The notes under the pieces: generated by a model | Databases searched by the model: none | The model's input: the letters and a program-made list of their open reading frames with translations, nothing else | What the model was told of the DNA's origin: nothing | Part shown: piece by piece, positions 51,066 to 61,444 of the stretch | How positions within the stretch are numbered: the stretch's first letter is position 1 | Layout: every line of letters begins with the position of its first letter | Assembly: GCA_963693285.1 (NCBI GenBank) | Contig: OY848927.1 | Location: forward strand, 1,986,501-2,050,500 | DNA: 64,000 bases | Source of the DNA: Xestospongia muta | Taxonomy: Eukaryota > Porifera > Demospongiae > Haplosclerida > Petrosiidae | Direction of reading: 5' to 3' | Program-made: the position numbers and the translations under genes

Positions 51066-53675
51066 ATAATCTAAAGAGTTTAGTAAGTTTATCTGTCTTA
51101 AATATACTAATAAAGTAGTCTAAATAGGTTAAAACTCTAAAATAAAGAGTTTAGAGCTTTTTGAAAGTTAAAAAAGATTAGAAATTTACTGTGAAAACTG
51201 GTTAAATAAACTGATCTAAAGAGTTTAGTAAGTATATCTGTCTTAAATATACTAATAAAGTAGTCTAAATAGCTTAAAACTATAAAATAAAGTGTTTAGA
51301 GCTTTTTTAAAGTTAAAAAGGATTAGAAATTAACTGTGAAAACTGGTTAAATAAACTGATCTAAAGAGTTTAGTAAGTTTATCTGTCTTAAATATACTAA
51401 TAAAGTAGTCTAAATAGGTTAAAACTCGAAAATAAAGATTTTAAAGCTTTTTGAAAGTTAAAAAAGATTAGAAATTAACTGTGAAAACTGGTTAAATAAG
51501 ATAATCTAAAGAGTTTAGTAAGTTTATCTGTCTTAAATATACTAATAAAGTAGTCTAAATAGGTTAAAACTCGAAAATAAAGAGTTTAGAGCTTTTTGAA
51601 AGTTAAAAGAGATTAGAAATTAACTGTGAAAACTGGTTAAATAAACTGATCTAAAGAGTTTAGTAAGTATATCTGTCTTAAATATACTAATAAAGTAGTC
51701 TAAATAGCTTAAAACTATAAAATAAAGTGTTTAGAGCTTTTTGAAAGTTAAAAAGGATTAGAAATTAACTGTGAAAACTGGTTAAATAAACTGATCTAAA
51801 GAGTTTAGTAAGTTTATCTGTCTTAAATATACTAATAAAGTAGTCTAAATAGGTTAAAACTCTAAACTAAAGAGTTTAGAGCTTTTTGAAAGTTAAAAAA
51901 GATTAGAAATTAACTGTGAAAACTGGTTAAATAAGCTGATCTAAAGAGTTTAGTAAGTTTATCTGTCTTAAATATACTAATAAAGTAGTCTAAATAGGTT
52001 AAAACTCGAAAATAAAGAGTTTAGAGCTTTTTGAAAGTTAAAAAAGATTAGAAATTAACTGTGAAAACTGGTTAAATAAACAAATCTAAAGAGTTTAGTA
52101 AGTTTATCTGTCTTAAATATACTAATAAAGTAGTCTAAATAGGTTAAAACTCTAAAATAAAGAGTTTAGAGCTTTTTGAAAGTTTAAAAAGATTAGAAAT
52201 TAACCGTGAAAACTGGCTAAATAAGCTGATGTAAAGAGTTTAGTAATTTTATCTGTCTTAAATATACTAATAAAGTAGTCTAAATAGGTTAAAACTATAA
52301 AATAAAGTGTTTAGAGCTTTTTGAAAGTTAAAAAAGATTAGAAATTAACTGTGAAAACTGGTTAAATAAACTGATCTAAAGAGTTTAGTAAGTTTATCTG
52401 TCTTAAATATACTAATAAAGTAGTCTAAATAGGTTAAAACTCTAAAATAAAGAGTTTAGAGCTTTTTGAAAGTTAAAGAAGATTAGAAATTAACTGTGAA
52501 AACTGGTTAAATAAGCTGATCTAAAGAGTTTAGTAAGTTTATCTGTCTTAAATATACTAATAAAGTAGTCTAAATAGGTTAAAACTCTAAAATAAAGATT
52601 TTAAAGCTTTTTGAAAGTTAAAAAAGATTAGAAATTAACTGTGAAAACTGGTTAAATAAGATAATCTAAAGAGTTTAGTAAGTTTATCTGTCTTAAATAT
52701 ACTAATAAAGTAGTCTAAATAGGTTAAAACTCTAAAATAAAGAGTTTAGAGCTTTTTGAAAGTTAAAGAAGATTAGAAATTAACTGTGAAAACTGGTTAA
52801 ATAAGCTGATCTAAAGAGTTTAGTAAGTTTATCTGTCTTAAATATACTAATAAAGTAGTCTAAATAGGTTAAAACTCTAAAATAAAGATTTTAAAGCTTT
52901 TTGAAAGTTAAAAAAGATTAGAAATTAACTGTGAAAACTGGTTAAATAAGATAATCTAAAGAGTTTAGTAAGTTTATCTGTCTTAAATATACTAATAAAG
53001 TAGTCTAAATAGGTTAAAACTCTAAAATAAAGAGTTTAGAGCTTTTTGAAAGTTAAAAAAGATTAGAAATTTACTGTGAAAACTGGTTAAATAAACTGAT
53101 CTAAAGAGTTTAGTAAGTATATCTGTCTTAAATATACTAATAAAGTAGTCTAAATAGCTTAAAACTATAAAATAAAGTGTTTAGAGCTTTTTTAAAGTTA
53201 AAAAGGATTAGAAATTAACTGTGAAAACTGGTTAAATAAACTGATCTAAAGAGTTTAGTAAGTTTATCTGTCTTAAATATACTAATAAAGTAGTCTAAAT
53301 AGGTTAAAACTCGAAAATAAAGATTTTAAAGCTTTTTGAAAGTTAAAAAAGATTAGAAATTAACTGTGAAAACTGGTTAAATAAGATAATCTAAAGAGTT
53401 TAGTAAGTTTATCTGTCTTAAATATACTAATAAAGTAGTCTAAATAGGTTAAAACTCGAAAATAAAGAGTTTAGAGCTTTTTGAAAGTTAAAAGAGATTA
53501 GAAATTAACTGTGAAAACTGGTTAAATAAACTGATCTAAAGAGTTTAGTAAGTATATCTGTCTTAAATATACTAATAAAGTAGTCTAAATAGCTTAAAAC
53601 TATAAAATAAAGTGTTTAGAGCTTTTTGAAAGTTAAAAAGGATTAGAAATTAACTGTGAAAACTGGTTAAATAAA
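51066..53675 (+). repeat. Inserted 18-monomer block, copy 1 (2610 bp)
   Basis: Made of monomers already found in the 25-mer but reordered around ATAAGATAATC, GTATATCTG, AAAAAGGATTAG and AAAGATTTTAAAGC. Inside it a 13-monomer period is visible: GAAATTTACTG at 51181 and 53066 are 1885 bp apart. AAAGAAGATTAG monomers near 52441 and 52731 form a 290-bp two-monomer duplication. The block turns the 25-mer into a 38-mer. It ends at 53676, where the sequence re-enters the 25-mer at its GAACATAAAG monomer. Confidence 0.8.
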
Positions 53676-56574
53676 CTGATCTAAAGAGTTTAGTAAGTTT
53701 ATCTGTCTTAAATATACTAATAAAGTAGTCTAAATAGGTTAAAACTCGAACATAAAGTGTTTAGAGCTTTTTGAAAGTTAAAAAAGATTAGAAATTAACT
53801 GTGAAAACTGGTTAAATAAGCTGATCTAAAGAGTTTAGTAAGTTTATCTGTCTTAAATATACTAATAAAGTAGTCTAAATAGGTTAAAACTCTAAAATAA
53901 AGAGTTTAGAGCTTTTTGAAAGTTAAAAAAGATTAGAAATTAACTGTGAAAACTGGTTAAATAGGCTGATCTAAAGAGTTTAGTAAGTTTATCTGTCTTA
54001 AATATACTAATAAAGTAGTCTAAATAGGTTAAAACTCTAAAATAAAGTGTTTAGAGCTTTTTGAAAGTTAAAAATGATTAGAAATTAACTGTTAAAACTG
54101 GTTAAATAAGCTGATCTAAACAGTTTAGTAAGTTTAACTGTCTTAAATATACTAATAAAGTAGTCTAATTAGGTTAAAACTCTAAAATAAAGAGTTTAGA
54201 GCTTTTTGAAAGTTAAAAAAGATTAGAAATTAACTGTGAAAACTGGTTAAATAAGCTGATCTAAAGAGTTTAGTAAGTTTATCTGTCTTAATTGTACTAA
54301 TAAAGTAGTCTAAATAGGTAAAACCTCTAAAATAAAAAGTTTAGAGCTTTTTTAAAGTTAAAAAACAGTAGAAATTAACTGTGAAAACTATTTAAATAAG
54401 GTGATCTAAAGAGTTTAGTAAGTTTATCTGTCTTAAATATACTAATAAAGTAGTCTAAATAGGTTAAAACTCTAAAATAAAGAGTTTAGAGCTTTTTGAA
54501 AGTTAAAAAAGATTAGAAATTAACTGTGAAAACTGTTTAAATAAGCTAATCTAAAGAGTTTAGTAAGTTTATCTGTCTTAAATATACTAATAAAGTAGTC
54601 TAAATAGCTTAAAACTATAAAATAAAGTGTTTAGAGCTTTTTGAAAGTTAAAAAGGATTAGAAATTAACTGTGAAAACTGGTTAAATAAACCGATCTAAA
54701 GAGTTTAGTAAGTTTATCTGTCTTAAATATACTAATAAAGTAGTCTAAATAGCTTAAAACTATAAAATAAAGTGTTTAGAGCTTTTTGAAAGTTAAAAAG
54801 ATTAGAAATTAACTGTGAAAACTGGTTAAATAAACTGATCTAAAGAGTTTAGTAAGTTTATCTGTCTTAAATATACTAATAAAGTAGTCTAAATAGGTTA
54901 AAACTCTAAAATAAAGAGATTAGAGCTTTTTGAAAGTTAAAAAAGATTAGAAATTACCTGTGAAAACTGGTTAAATAAGCTGATCTAAAGAGTTTAGTAA
55001 GTTTATCTGTCTTAAATATACTAATAAAGTAGTCTAAATAGGTTAAAACTATAAAATAAAGTGTTTAGAGCTTTTTAAAAGTTAAAAAAGATTAGAAATA
55101 AACTGTGAAAACTGGTTAAATAAACTGATCTAAAGAGTTTAGTAAGTTTATCTGTCTTAAATATACTAATAAAGTAGTCTAAATAGGTTAAAACTCTAAA
55201 ATAAAGATTTTAGAGCTTTTTGAAAGTTAAAAAAGATTAGAAATTAACTGTGAAAACTGGTTAAATAAGATAATCTAAAGAGTATAGTAAGTTTATCTGT
55301 CTTAAATATACTAATAAAGTAGTCTAAATAGGTTAAAACTCGAAAATAAAGAGTTTAGAGCTTTTTGACAGTTAAAAAAGATTAGAAATTAACTGTGAAA
55401 ACTGGTTAAATAAACAAATCTAAAGAGTTTAGTAAGTTTATCTGTCTTAAATATACTAATAAAGTAGTCTAAATAGGTTAAAACTCTAAAATAAAGAGTT
55501 TAGAGCTTTTTGAAAGTTTAAAAAGATTAGAAATTAACCGTGAAAACTGGCTAAATAAGCTGATGTAAAGAGTTTAGTAAGTTTATCTGTCTTAAATATA
55601 CTAATAAAGTAGTCTAAATAGGTTAAAACTCTAAAATAAAGAGTTTAGAGCTTTTTGAAAGTTAAAAAAGATTAGAAATTAACTGTGAAAACTGGTTAAA
55701 TAAGCTGATCTAAAGAGTTTAGTAAGTTTATCTGTCTTAAATATACTAATAAAGTAGTCTAAATAGGTTAAAACTATAAAATAAAGTGTTTAGAGCTTTT
55801 TGAAAGTTAAAAAAGATTAGAAATTAACTGTGAAAACTGGTTAAATAAGCTGATCTAAAGAGTTTAGTAAGTTTATCTGTCTTAAATATACTAATAAAGT
55901 AGTCTAAATAGGTTAAAACGCAAAAATAAAGTGTTTTTAGCTTTTTGAAAGTTAAAAAAGATTAGAAATTAACTGTGAAAACTGATTAAACAAGCTGATC
56001 GAAAGAGTTTAGTAAGTTTATCTGTCTTAAATATACTAATAAAGTAGTCTAAATAGGTTAAAACTCTAAAATAAAGTGTTTAGAGCTTTTTGAAAGTTTA
56101 AAAAGATTAGAAATTAACTGCGAAAACTGGTTAAATAAGATGATCTAAAGAGTTTAGTAAGTTTATCTGTCTTAAATATACTAATAAAGTAGTCTAAATA
56201 GGTTAAAACTATAAAATAAAGTGTTTAGAGCTTTTTGAAAGTTAAAAAAGATTAGAAATTAACTGTGAAAACTGGTTAAATAAACTGATCTAAAGAGTTT
56301 AGTAAGTTTATCTGTCTTAAATATACTAATAAAGTAGTCTAAATAGGTTAAAACTCTAAAATAAAGAGTTTAGAGCTTTTTGAAAGTTAAAGAAGATTAG
56401 AAATTAACTGTGAAAACTGGTTAAATAAGCTGATCTAAAGAGTTTAGTAAGTTTATCTGTCTTAAATATACTAATAAAGTAGTCTAAATAGGTTAAAACT
56501 CTAAAATAAAGATTTTAAAGCTTTTTGAAAGTTAAAAAAGATTAGAAATTAACTGTGAAAACTGGTTAAATAAG
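53676..56574 (+). repeat. 25-mer HOR, copy 3, truncated to 20 monomers
   Basis: Corresponds to 48167-51065 at an offset of 5509 bp. It lacks the first five monomers, including both AAAGACTTTAG units. The junction is inside the first monomer: it has TATACTAATAAAG, where copies 1 and 2 have TATACAAATAAAG, but keeps the following GAACATAAAG (53748). The exchange therefore took place between about 53720 and 53747. AAACCTCT is at 54321 and CGCAAAAAT at 55919. Confidence 0.82.
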
Positions 56575-59184
56575 ATAATCTAAAGAGTTTAGTAAGTTTA
56601 TCTGTCTTAAATATACTAATAAAGTAGTCTAAATAGGTTAAAACTCTAAAATAAAGAGTTTAGAGCTTTTTGAAAGTTAAAAAAGATTAGAAATTTACTG
56701 TGAAAACTGGTTAAATAAACTGATCTAAAGAGTTTAGTAAGTATATCTGTCTTAAATATACTAATAAAGTAGTCTAAATAGCTTAAAACTATAAAATAAA
56801 GTGTTTAGAGCTTTTTTAAAGTTAAAAAGGATTAGAAATTAACTGTGAAAACTGGTTAAATAAACTGATCTAAAGAGTTTAGTAAGTTTATCTGTCTTAA
56901 ATATACTAATAAAGTAGTCTAAATAGGTTAAAACTCGAAAATAAAGATTTTAAAGCTTTTTGAAAGTTAAAAAAGATTAGAAATTAACTGTGAAAACTGG
57001 TTAAATAAGATAATCTAAAGAGTTTAGTAAGTTTATCTGTCTTAAATATACTAATAAAGTAGTCTAAATAGGTTAAAACTCGAAAATAAAGAGTTTAGAG
57101 CTTTTTGAAAGTTAAAAGAGATTAGAAATTAACTGTGAAAACTGGTTAAATAAACTGATCTAAAGAGTTTAGTAAGTATATCTGTCTTAAATATACTAAT
57201 AAAGTAGTCTAAATAGCTTAAAACTATAAAATAAAGTGTTTAGAGCTTTTTGAAAGTTAAAAAGGATTAGAAATTAACTGTTAAAACTGGTTAAATAAAC
57301 TGATCTAAAGAGTTTAGTAAGTTTATCTGTCTTAAATATACTAATAAAGTAGTCTAAATAGGTTAAAACTCTAAACTAAAGAGTTTAGAGCTTTTTGAAA
57401 GTTAAAAAAGATTAGAAATTAACTGTGAAAACTGGTTAAATAAGCTGATCTAAAGAGTTTAGTAAGTTTATCTGTCTTAAATATACTAATAAAGTAGTCT
57501 AAATAGGTTAAAACTCGAAAATAAAGAGTTTAGAGCTTTTTGAAAGTTAAAAAAGATTAGAAATTAACTGTGAAAACTGGTTAAATAAACAAATCTAAAG
57601 AGTTTAGTAAGTTTATCTGTCTTAAATATACTAATAAAGTAGTCTAAATAGGTTAAAACTCGAAAATAAAGAGTTTAGAGCTTTTTGAAAGTTTAAAAAG
57701 ATTAGAAATTAACCGTGAAAACTGGCTAAATAAGCTGATGTAAAGAGTTTAGTAATTTTATCTGTCTTAAATATACTAATAAAGTAGTCTAAATAGGTTA
57801 AAACTATAAAATAAAGTGTTTAGAGCTTTTTGAAAGTTAAAAAAGATTAGAAATTAACTGTGAAAACTGGTTAAATAAACTGATCTAAAGAGTTTAGTAA
57901 GTTTATCTGTCTTAAATATACTAATAAAGTAGTCTAAATAGGTTAAAACTCTAAAATAAAGAGTTTAGAGCTTTTTGAAAGTTAAAGAAGATTAGAAATT
58001 AACTGTGAAAACTGGTTAAATAAGCTGATCTAAAGAGTTTAGTAAGTTTATCTGTCTTAAATATACTAATAAAGTAGTCTAAATAGGTTAAAACTCTAAA
58101 ATAAAGATTTTAAAGCTTTTTGAAAGTTAAAAAAGATTAGAAATTAACTGTGAAAACTGGTTAAATAAGATAATCTAAAGAGTTTAGTAAGTTTATCTGT
58201 CTTAAATATACTAATAAAGTAGTCTAAATAGGTTAAAACTCTAAAATAAAGAGTTTAGAGCTTTTTGAAAGTTAAAGAAGATTAGAAATTAACTGTGAAA
58301 ACTGGTTAAATAAGCTGATCTAAAGAGTTTAGTAAGTTTATCTGTCTTAAATATACTAATAAAGTAGTCTAAATAGGTTAAAACTCTAAAATAAAGATTT
58401 TAAAGCTTTTTGAAAGTTAAAAAAGATTAGAAATTAACTGTGAAAACTGGTTAAATAAGATAATCTAAAGAGTTTAGTAAGTTTATCTGTCTTAAATATA
58501 CTAATAAAGTAGTCTAAATAGGTTAAAACTCTAAAATAAAGAGTTTAGAGCTTTTTGAAAGTTAAAAAAGATTAGAAATTTACTGTGAAAACTGGTTAAA
58601 TAAACTGATCTAAAGAGTTTAGTAAGTATATCTGTCTTAAATATACTAATAAAGTAGTCTAAATAGCTTAAAACTATAAAATAAAGTGTTTAGAGCTTTT
58701 TTAAAGTTAAAAAGGATTAGAAATTAACTGTGAAAACTGGTTAAATAAACTGATCTAAAGAGTTTAGTAAGTTTATCTGTCTTAAATATACTAATAAAGT
58801 AGTCTAAATAGGTTAAAACTCGAAAATAAAGATTTTAAAGCTTTTTGAAAGTTAAAAAAGATTAGAAATTAACTGTGAAAACTGGTTAAATAAGATAATC
58901 TAAAGAGTTTAGTAAGTTTATCTGTCTTAAATATACTAATAAAGTAGTCTAAATAGGTTAAAACTCGAAAATAAAGAGTTTAGAGCTTTTTGAAAGTTAA
59001 AAGAGATTAGAAATTAACTGTGAAAACTGGTTAAATAAACTGATCTAAAGAGTTTAGTAAGTATATCTGTCTTAAATATACTAATAAAGTAGTCTAAATA
59101 GCTTAAAACTATAAAATAAAGTGTTTAGAGCTTTTTGAAAGTTAAAAAGGATTAGAAATTAACTGTGAAAACTGGTTAAATAAA
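56575..59184 (+). repeat. Inserted 18-monomer block, copy 2 (2610 bp)
   Basis: Repeats 51066-53675 at an offset of 5509 bp, including the CTCTAAACTAAAG monomer (57369 against 51860). Differences are few, such as AACTGTTAAAACTGG near 57280 and CTCGAAAAT near 57660. With the preceding truncated unit it completes the second 38-monomer, 5509-bp HOR (53676-59184). Confidence 0.82.
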
Positions 59185-59619
59185 CTGATCTAAAGAGTTT
59201 AGTAAGTTTATCTGTCTTAAATATACTAATAAAGTAGTCTAAATAGGTTAAAACTCTAAACTAAAGAGTTTAGAGCTTTTTGAAAGTTAAAAAAGATTAG
59301 AAATTAACTGTGAAAACTGGTTAAATAAGCTGATCTAAAGAGTTTAGTAAGTTTATCTGTCTTAAATATACTAATAAAGTAGTCTAAATAGGTTAAAACT
59401 CGAAAATAAAGAGTTTAGAGCTTTTTGAAAGTTAAAAAAGATTAGAAATTAACTGTGAAAACTGGTTAAATAAACAAATCTAAAGAGTTTAGTAAGTTTA
59501 TCTGTCTTAAATATACTAATAAAGTAGTCTAAATAGGTTAAAACTCTAAAATAAAGAGTTTAGAGCTTTTTGAAAGTTTAAAAAGATTAGAAATTAACCG
59601 TGAAAACTGGCTAAATAAG
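59185..59619 (+). repeat. Extension of the 13-monomer repeat before the last 25-mer copy
   Basis: Three monomers (CTCTAAACTAAAG at 59254, then AAACAAATC near 59475, then AACCGTG) that match 57300-57734 at 1885 bp, the 13-monomer period of the inserted block. The run then passes at GGCTAAATAAGCTGATG (59620) into the final copy of the 25-mer. Confidence 0.75.
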
Positions 59620-61362
59620 CTGATGTAAAGAGTTTAGTAATTTTATCTGTCTTAAATATACTAATAAAGTAGTCTAAATAGGTTAAAACTCTAAAATAAA
59701 GAGTTTAGAGCTTTTTGAAAGTTAAAAAAGATTAGAAATTAACTGTGAAAACTGGTTAAATAAGCTGATCTAAAGAGTTTAGTAAGTTTATCTGTCTTAA
59801 ATATACTAATAAAGTAGTCTAAATAGGTTAAAACTATAAAATAAAGTGTTTAGAGCTTTTTGAAAGTTAAAAAAGATTAGAAATTAACTGTGAAAACTGG
59901 TTAAATAAGCTGATCTAAAGAGTTTAGTAAGTTTATCTGTCTTAAATATACTAATAAAGTAGTCTAAATAGGTTAAAACGCAAAAATAAAGTGTTTTTAG
60001 CTTTTTGAAAGTTTAAAAAGATTAGAAATTAACTGTCAAAACTGGTTAAACAAGCTGATCTAAAGAGTTTAGTAAGTTTATCTGTCTTAAATATACTAAT
60101 AAAGTAGTCTAAATAGGTTAAAACTCTAAAATAAAGTGTTTAGAGCTTTTTATAAGTTTAAAAAGATTAGAAATTAACTGCGAAAACTGGTTAAATAAGA
60201 TGATCTAAAGAGTTTAGTAAGTTTATCTGTCTTAAATATACTAATAAAGTAGTCTAAATAGGTTAAAACTATAAAATAAAGTGTTTAGAGCTTTTTGAAA
60301 GTTAAAAAGGATTAGAAATTAACTGTGAAAACTGGTTAAATAAACTGATTTAAAGAGTTTAGTAAGTTTATCTGTCTTAAATATACTAATAAAGTAGTCT
60401 AAATAGGTTAAAACTCTAAAATAAAGAGTTTAGAGCTTTTTGAAAGTTAAAGAAGATTAGAAATTAACTGTGAAAACTGGTTAAATAAGCTGATCTAAAG
60501 AGTTTAGTAAGTTTATCTGTCTTAAATATACTAATAAAGTAGTCTAAATAGGTTAAAACTCTAAAATAAAGATTTTAAAGCTTTTTGAAAGTTAAAAAAG
60601 ATTAGAAATTAACTGTGAAACTGGTTCAATAAGCTGATCTAAAGACTTTAGTAAGTTTTTCGGTCTTAATTATACTAATAAAGTAGTCTAAATAGGTTAA
60701 AACTCTAAAATAAAGAGTTCAGAGCTTTTTGAAAGTTAAAAAAGATTAGAAATTAACTGTGAAACTGGTTAAATAAGCTGATCTAAAGACTTTAGTAAGT
60801 TTTTCGGTCTTAATTATACTAATAAAGTAGTCTAAATAGGTTAACACTCCAAAATAAAGAGTTTAGACCTTTTTGAAAGTTTAAAAAGAGTAGAAATTAA
60901 CTGTGAAAACTGGTTAAATAAGCTGATCTAAAGAGTTTAGTAAGTTTGTCTGTCTTAAAAATACTAATAAAGTAGTCTAAATAGGTTAAAACTCTAAAAT
61001 AAAGTGTTTAGAGCTTTTTGAAAGTTTAAAAAGATTAGAAATTAACTGTGAAATCGGGTTAAATAAGCTGATCTAAAGAGTTTAGTAAGTTTATCTGTCT
61101 TAAATATACTAATAAAGTAGTCTAAATAGGTTAAAACTCTAAAATAAAGAATTTAGAGCTTTTTGATAGTTTAAAAAGAGTAGAAATTAACGGTGAAAAC
61201 TGGTTAAATAAGCTGATCTAAAGAGTTTAGTAAGTTTATCTGTCTTAAATATACTAATAAAGTAGTCTAAATACGTTAAAACTCTAAAATAAAGTGTTTA
61301 GAGCTTTTTGAAAGTTTAGAAAGATTAGAAATTAACTGTGAAAACTGGTTAAATAAGCTGAT

Positions 61363-61375
61363 CTAAAGAGTTTAG
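61363..61375. other. 13-bp dyad CTAAA-GAG-TTTAG at monomer positions 6-18
   Basis: A perfect 5-bp inverted repeat with a 3-nt centre at the start of the monomer. It overlaps the first conserved segment and recurs throughout the array; typical losses are AAAGATTTTAG (for example near 18050), TATAGAG and TAGAGAG variants in domain 1, and AAAGACTTTAG in domain 3. Its right half (AGAGTTTAG) is repeated at positions 81-89 of the same monomer. Confidence 0.7.
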
Positions 61376-61412
61376 TAAGTTTATCTGTCTTAAATATACT
61401 AATAAAGTAGTC
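61368..61412 (+). other. Conserved split block of the monomer (positions 11-27 and 40-55)
   Basis: Shown in the reference monomer; it recurs in nearly every copy of the window. Positions 11-27 (GAGTTTAGTAAGTTTAT) and 40-55 (TACTAATAAAGTAGTC) are almost invariant, while the intervening 28-39 is a hotspot for subfamily variants (CTGTCT, CTATCT, CTCTCT, CATTCT; AAATA or AATTA). The conserved segments include the arms of an inverted repeat, TTAGTA (15-20) and TACTAA (40-45), separated by 19 bp. Exceptions are few, for example GAGTTAGTAAG near 7241 and 8392, TATAGCAATAAAG near 4667, and TATAGTCATAAAG in the 39-mer HOR. Selective constancy inside a satellite is usually taken as a sign of a protein-binding or nucleosome-phasing element; no known factor site is recognised here. 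Confidence 0.7.
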
Positions 61413-61423
61413 TAAATAGGTTA

Positions 61424-61444
61424 AAACTCTAAAATAAAGAGTTT
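61424..61444. other. Short inverted repeat (hairpin) at monomer positions 67-87
   Basis: AAACTCT (67-73) and AGAGTTT (81-87) are perfect complements around a 7-nt AAAATAA loop. A shifted pairing, CTCTAAA (70-76) with TTTAGAG (85-91), is also perfect, so two alternative stems compete. The element is repeated in hundreds of monomers. Common subfamily changes weaken it: CTCTAAA to CTCGAAA, AGAGTTT to GTGTTT, and ACTCTA to ACTATA. Dyad-rich satellites without a CENP-B box are known at many centromeres; a structural role here is inference. Confidence 0.75.

Noticed and set aside
61050..61066. CENP-B-box-like CGGG in GAAATCGGGTTAAA
   Set aside because: A single base change of GAAATCTGG in one monomer; the rest of the CENP-B box (TTCG....A..CGGG) is absent and no other monomer has it.
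61398..61442. AATAAA polyadenylation signals in each monomer
   Set aside because: Two AATAAA per unit are expected in DNA of 77% A+T and there is no gene or transcript evidence.
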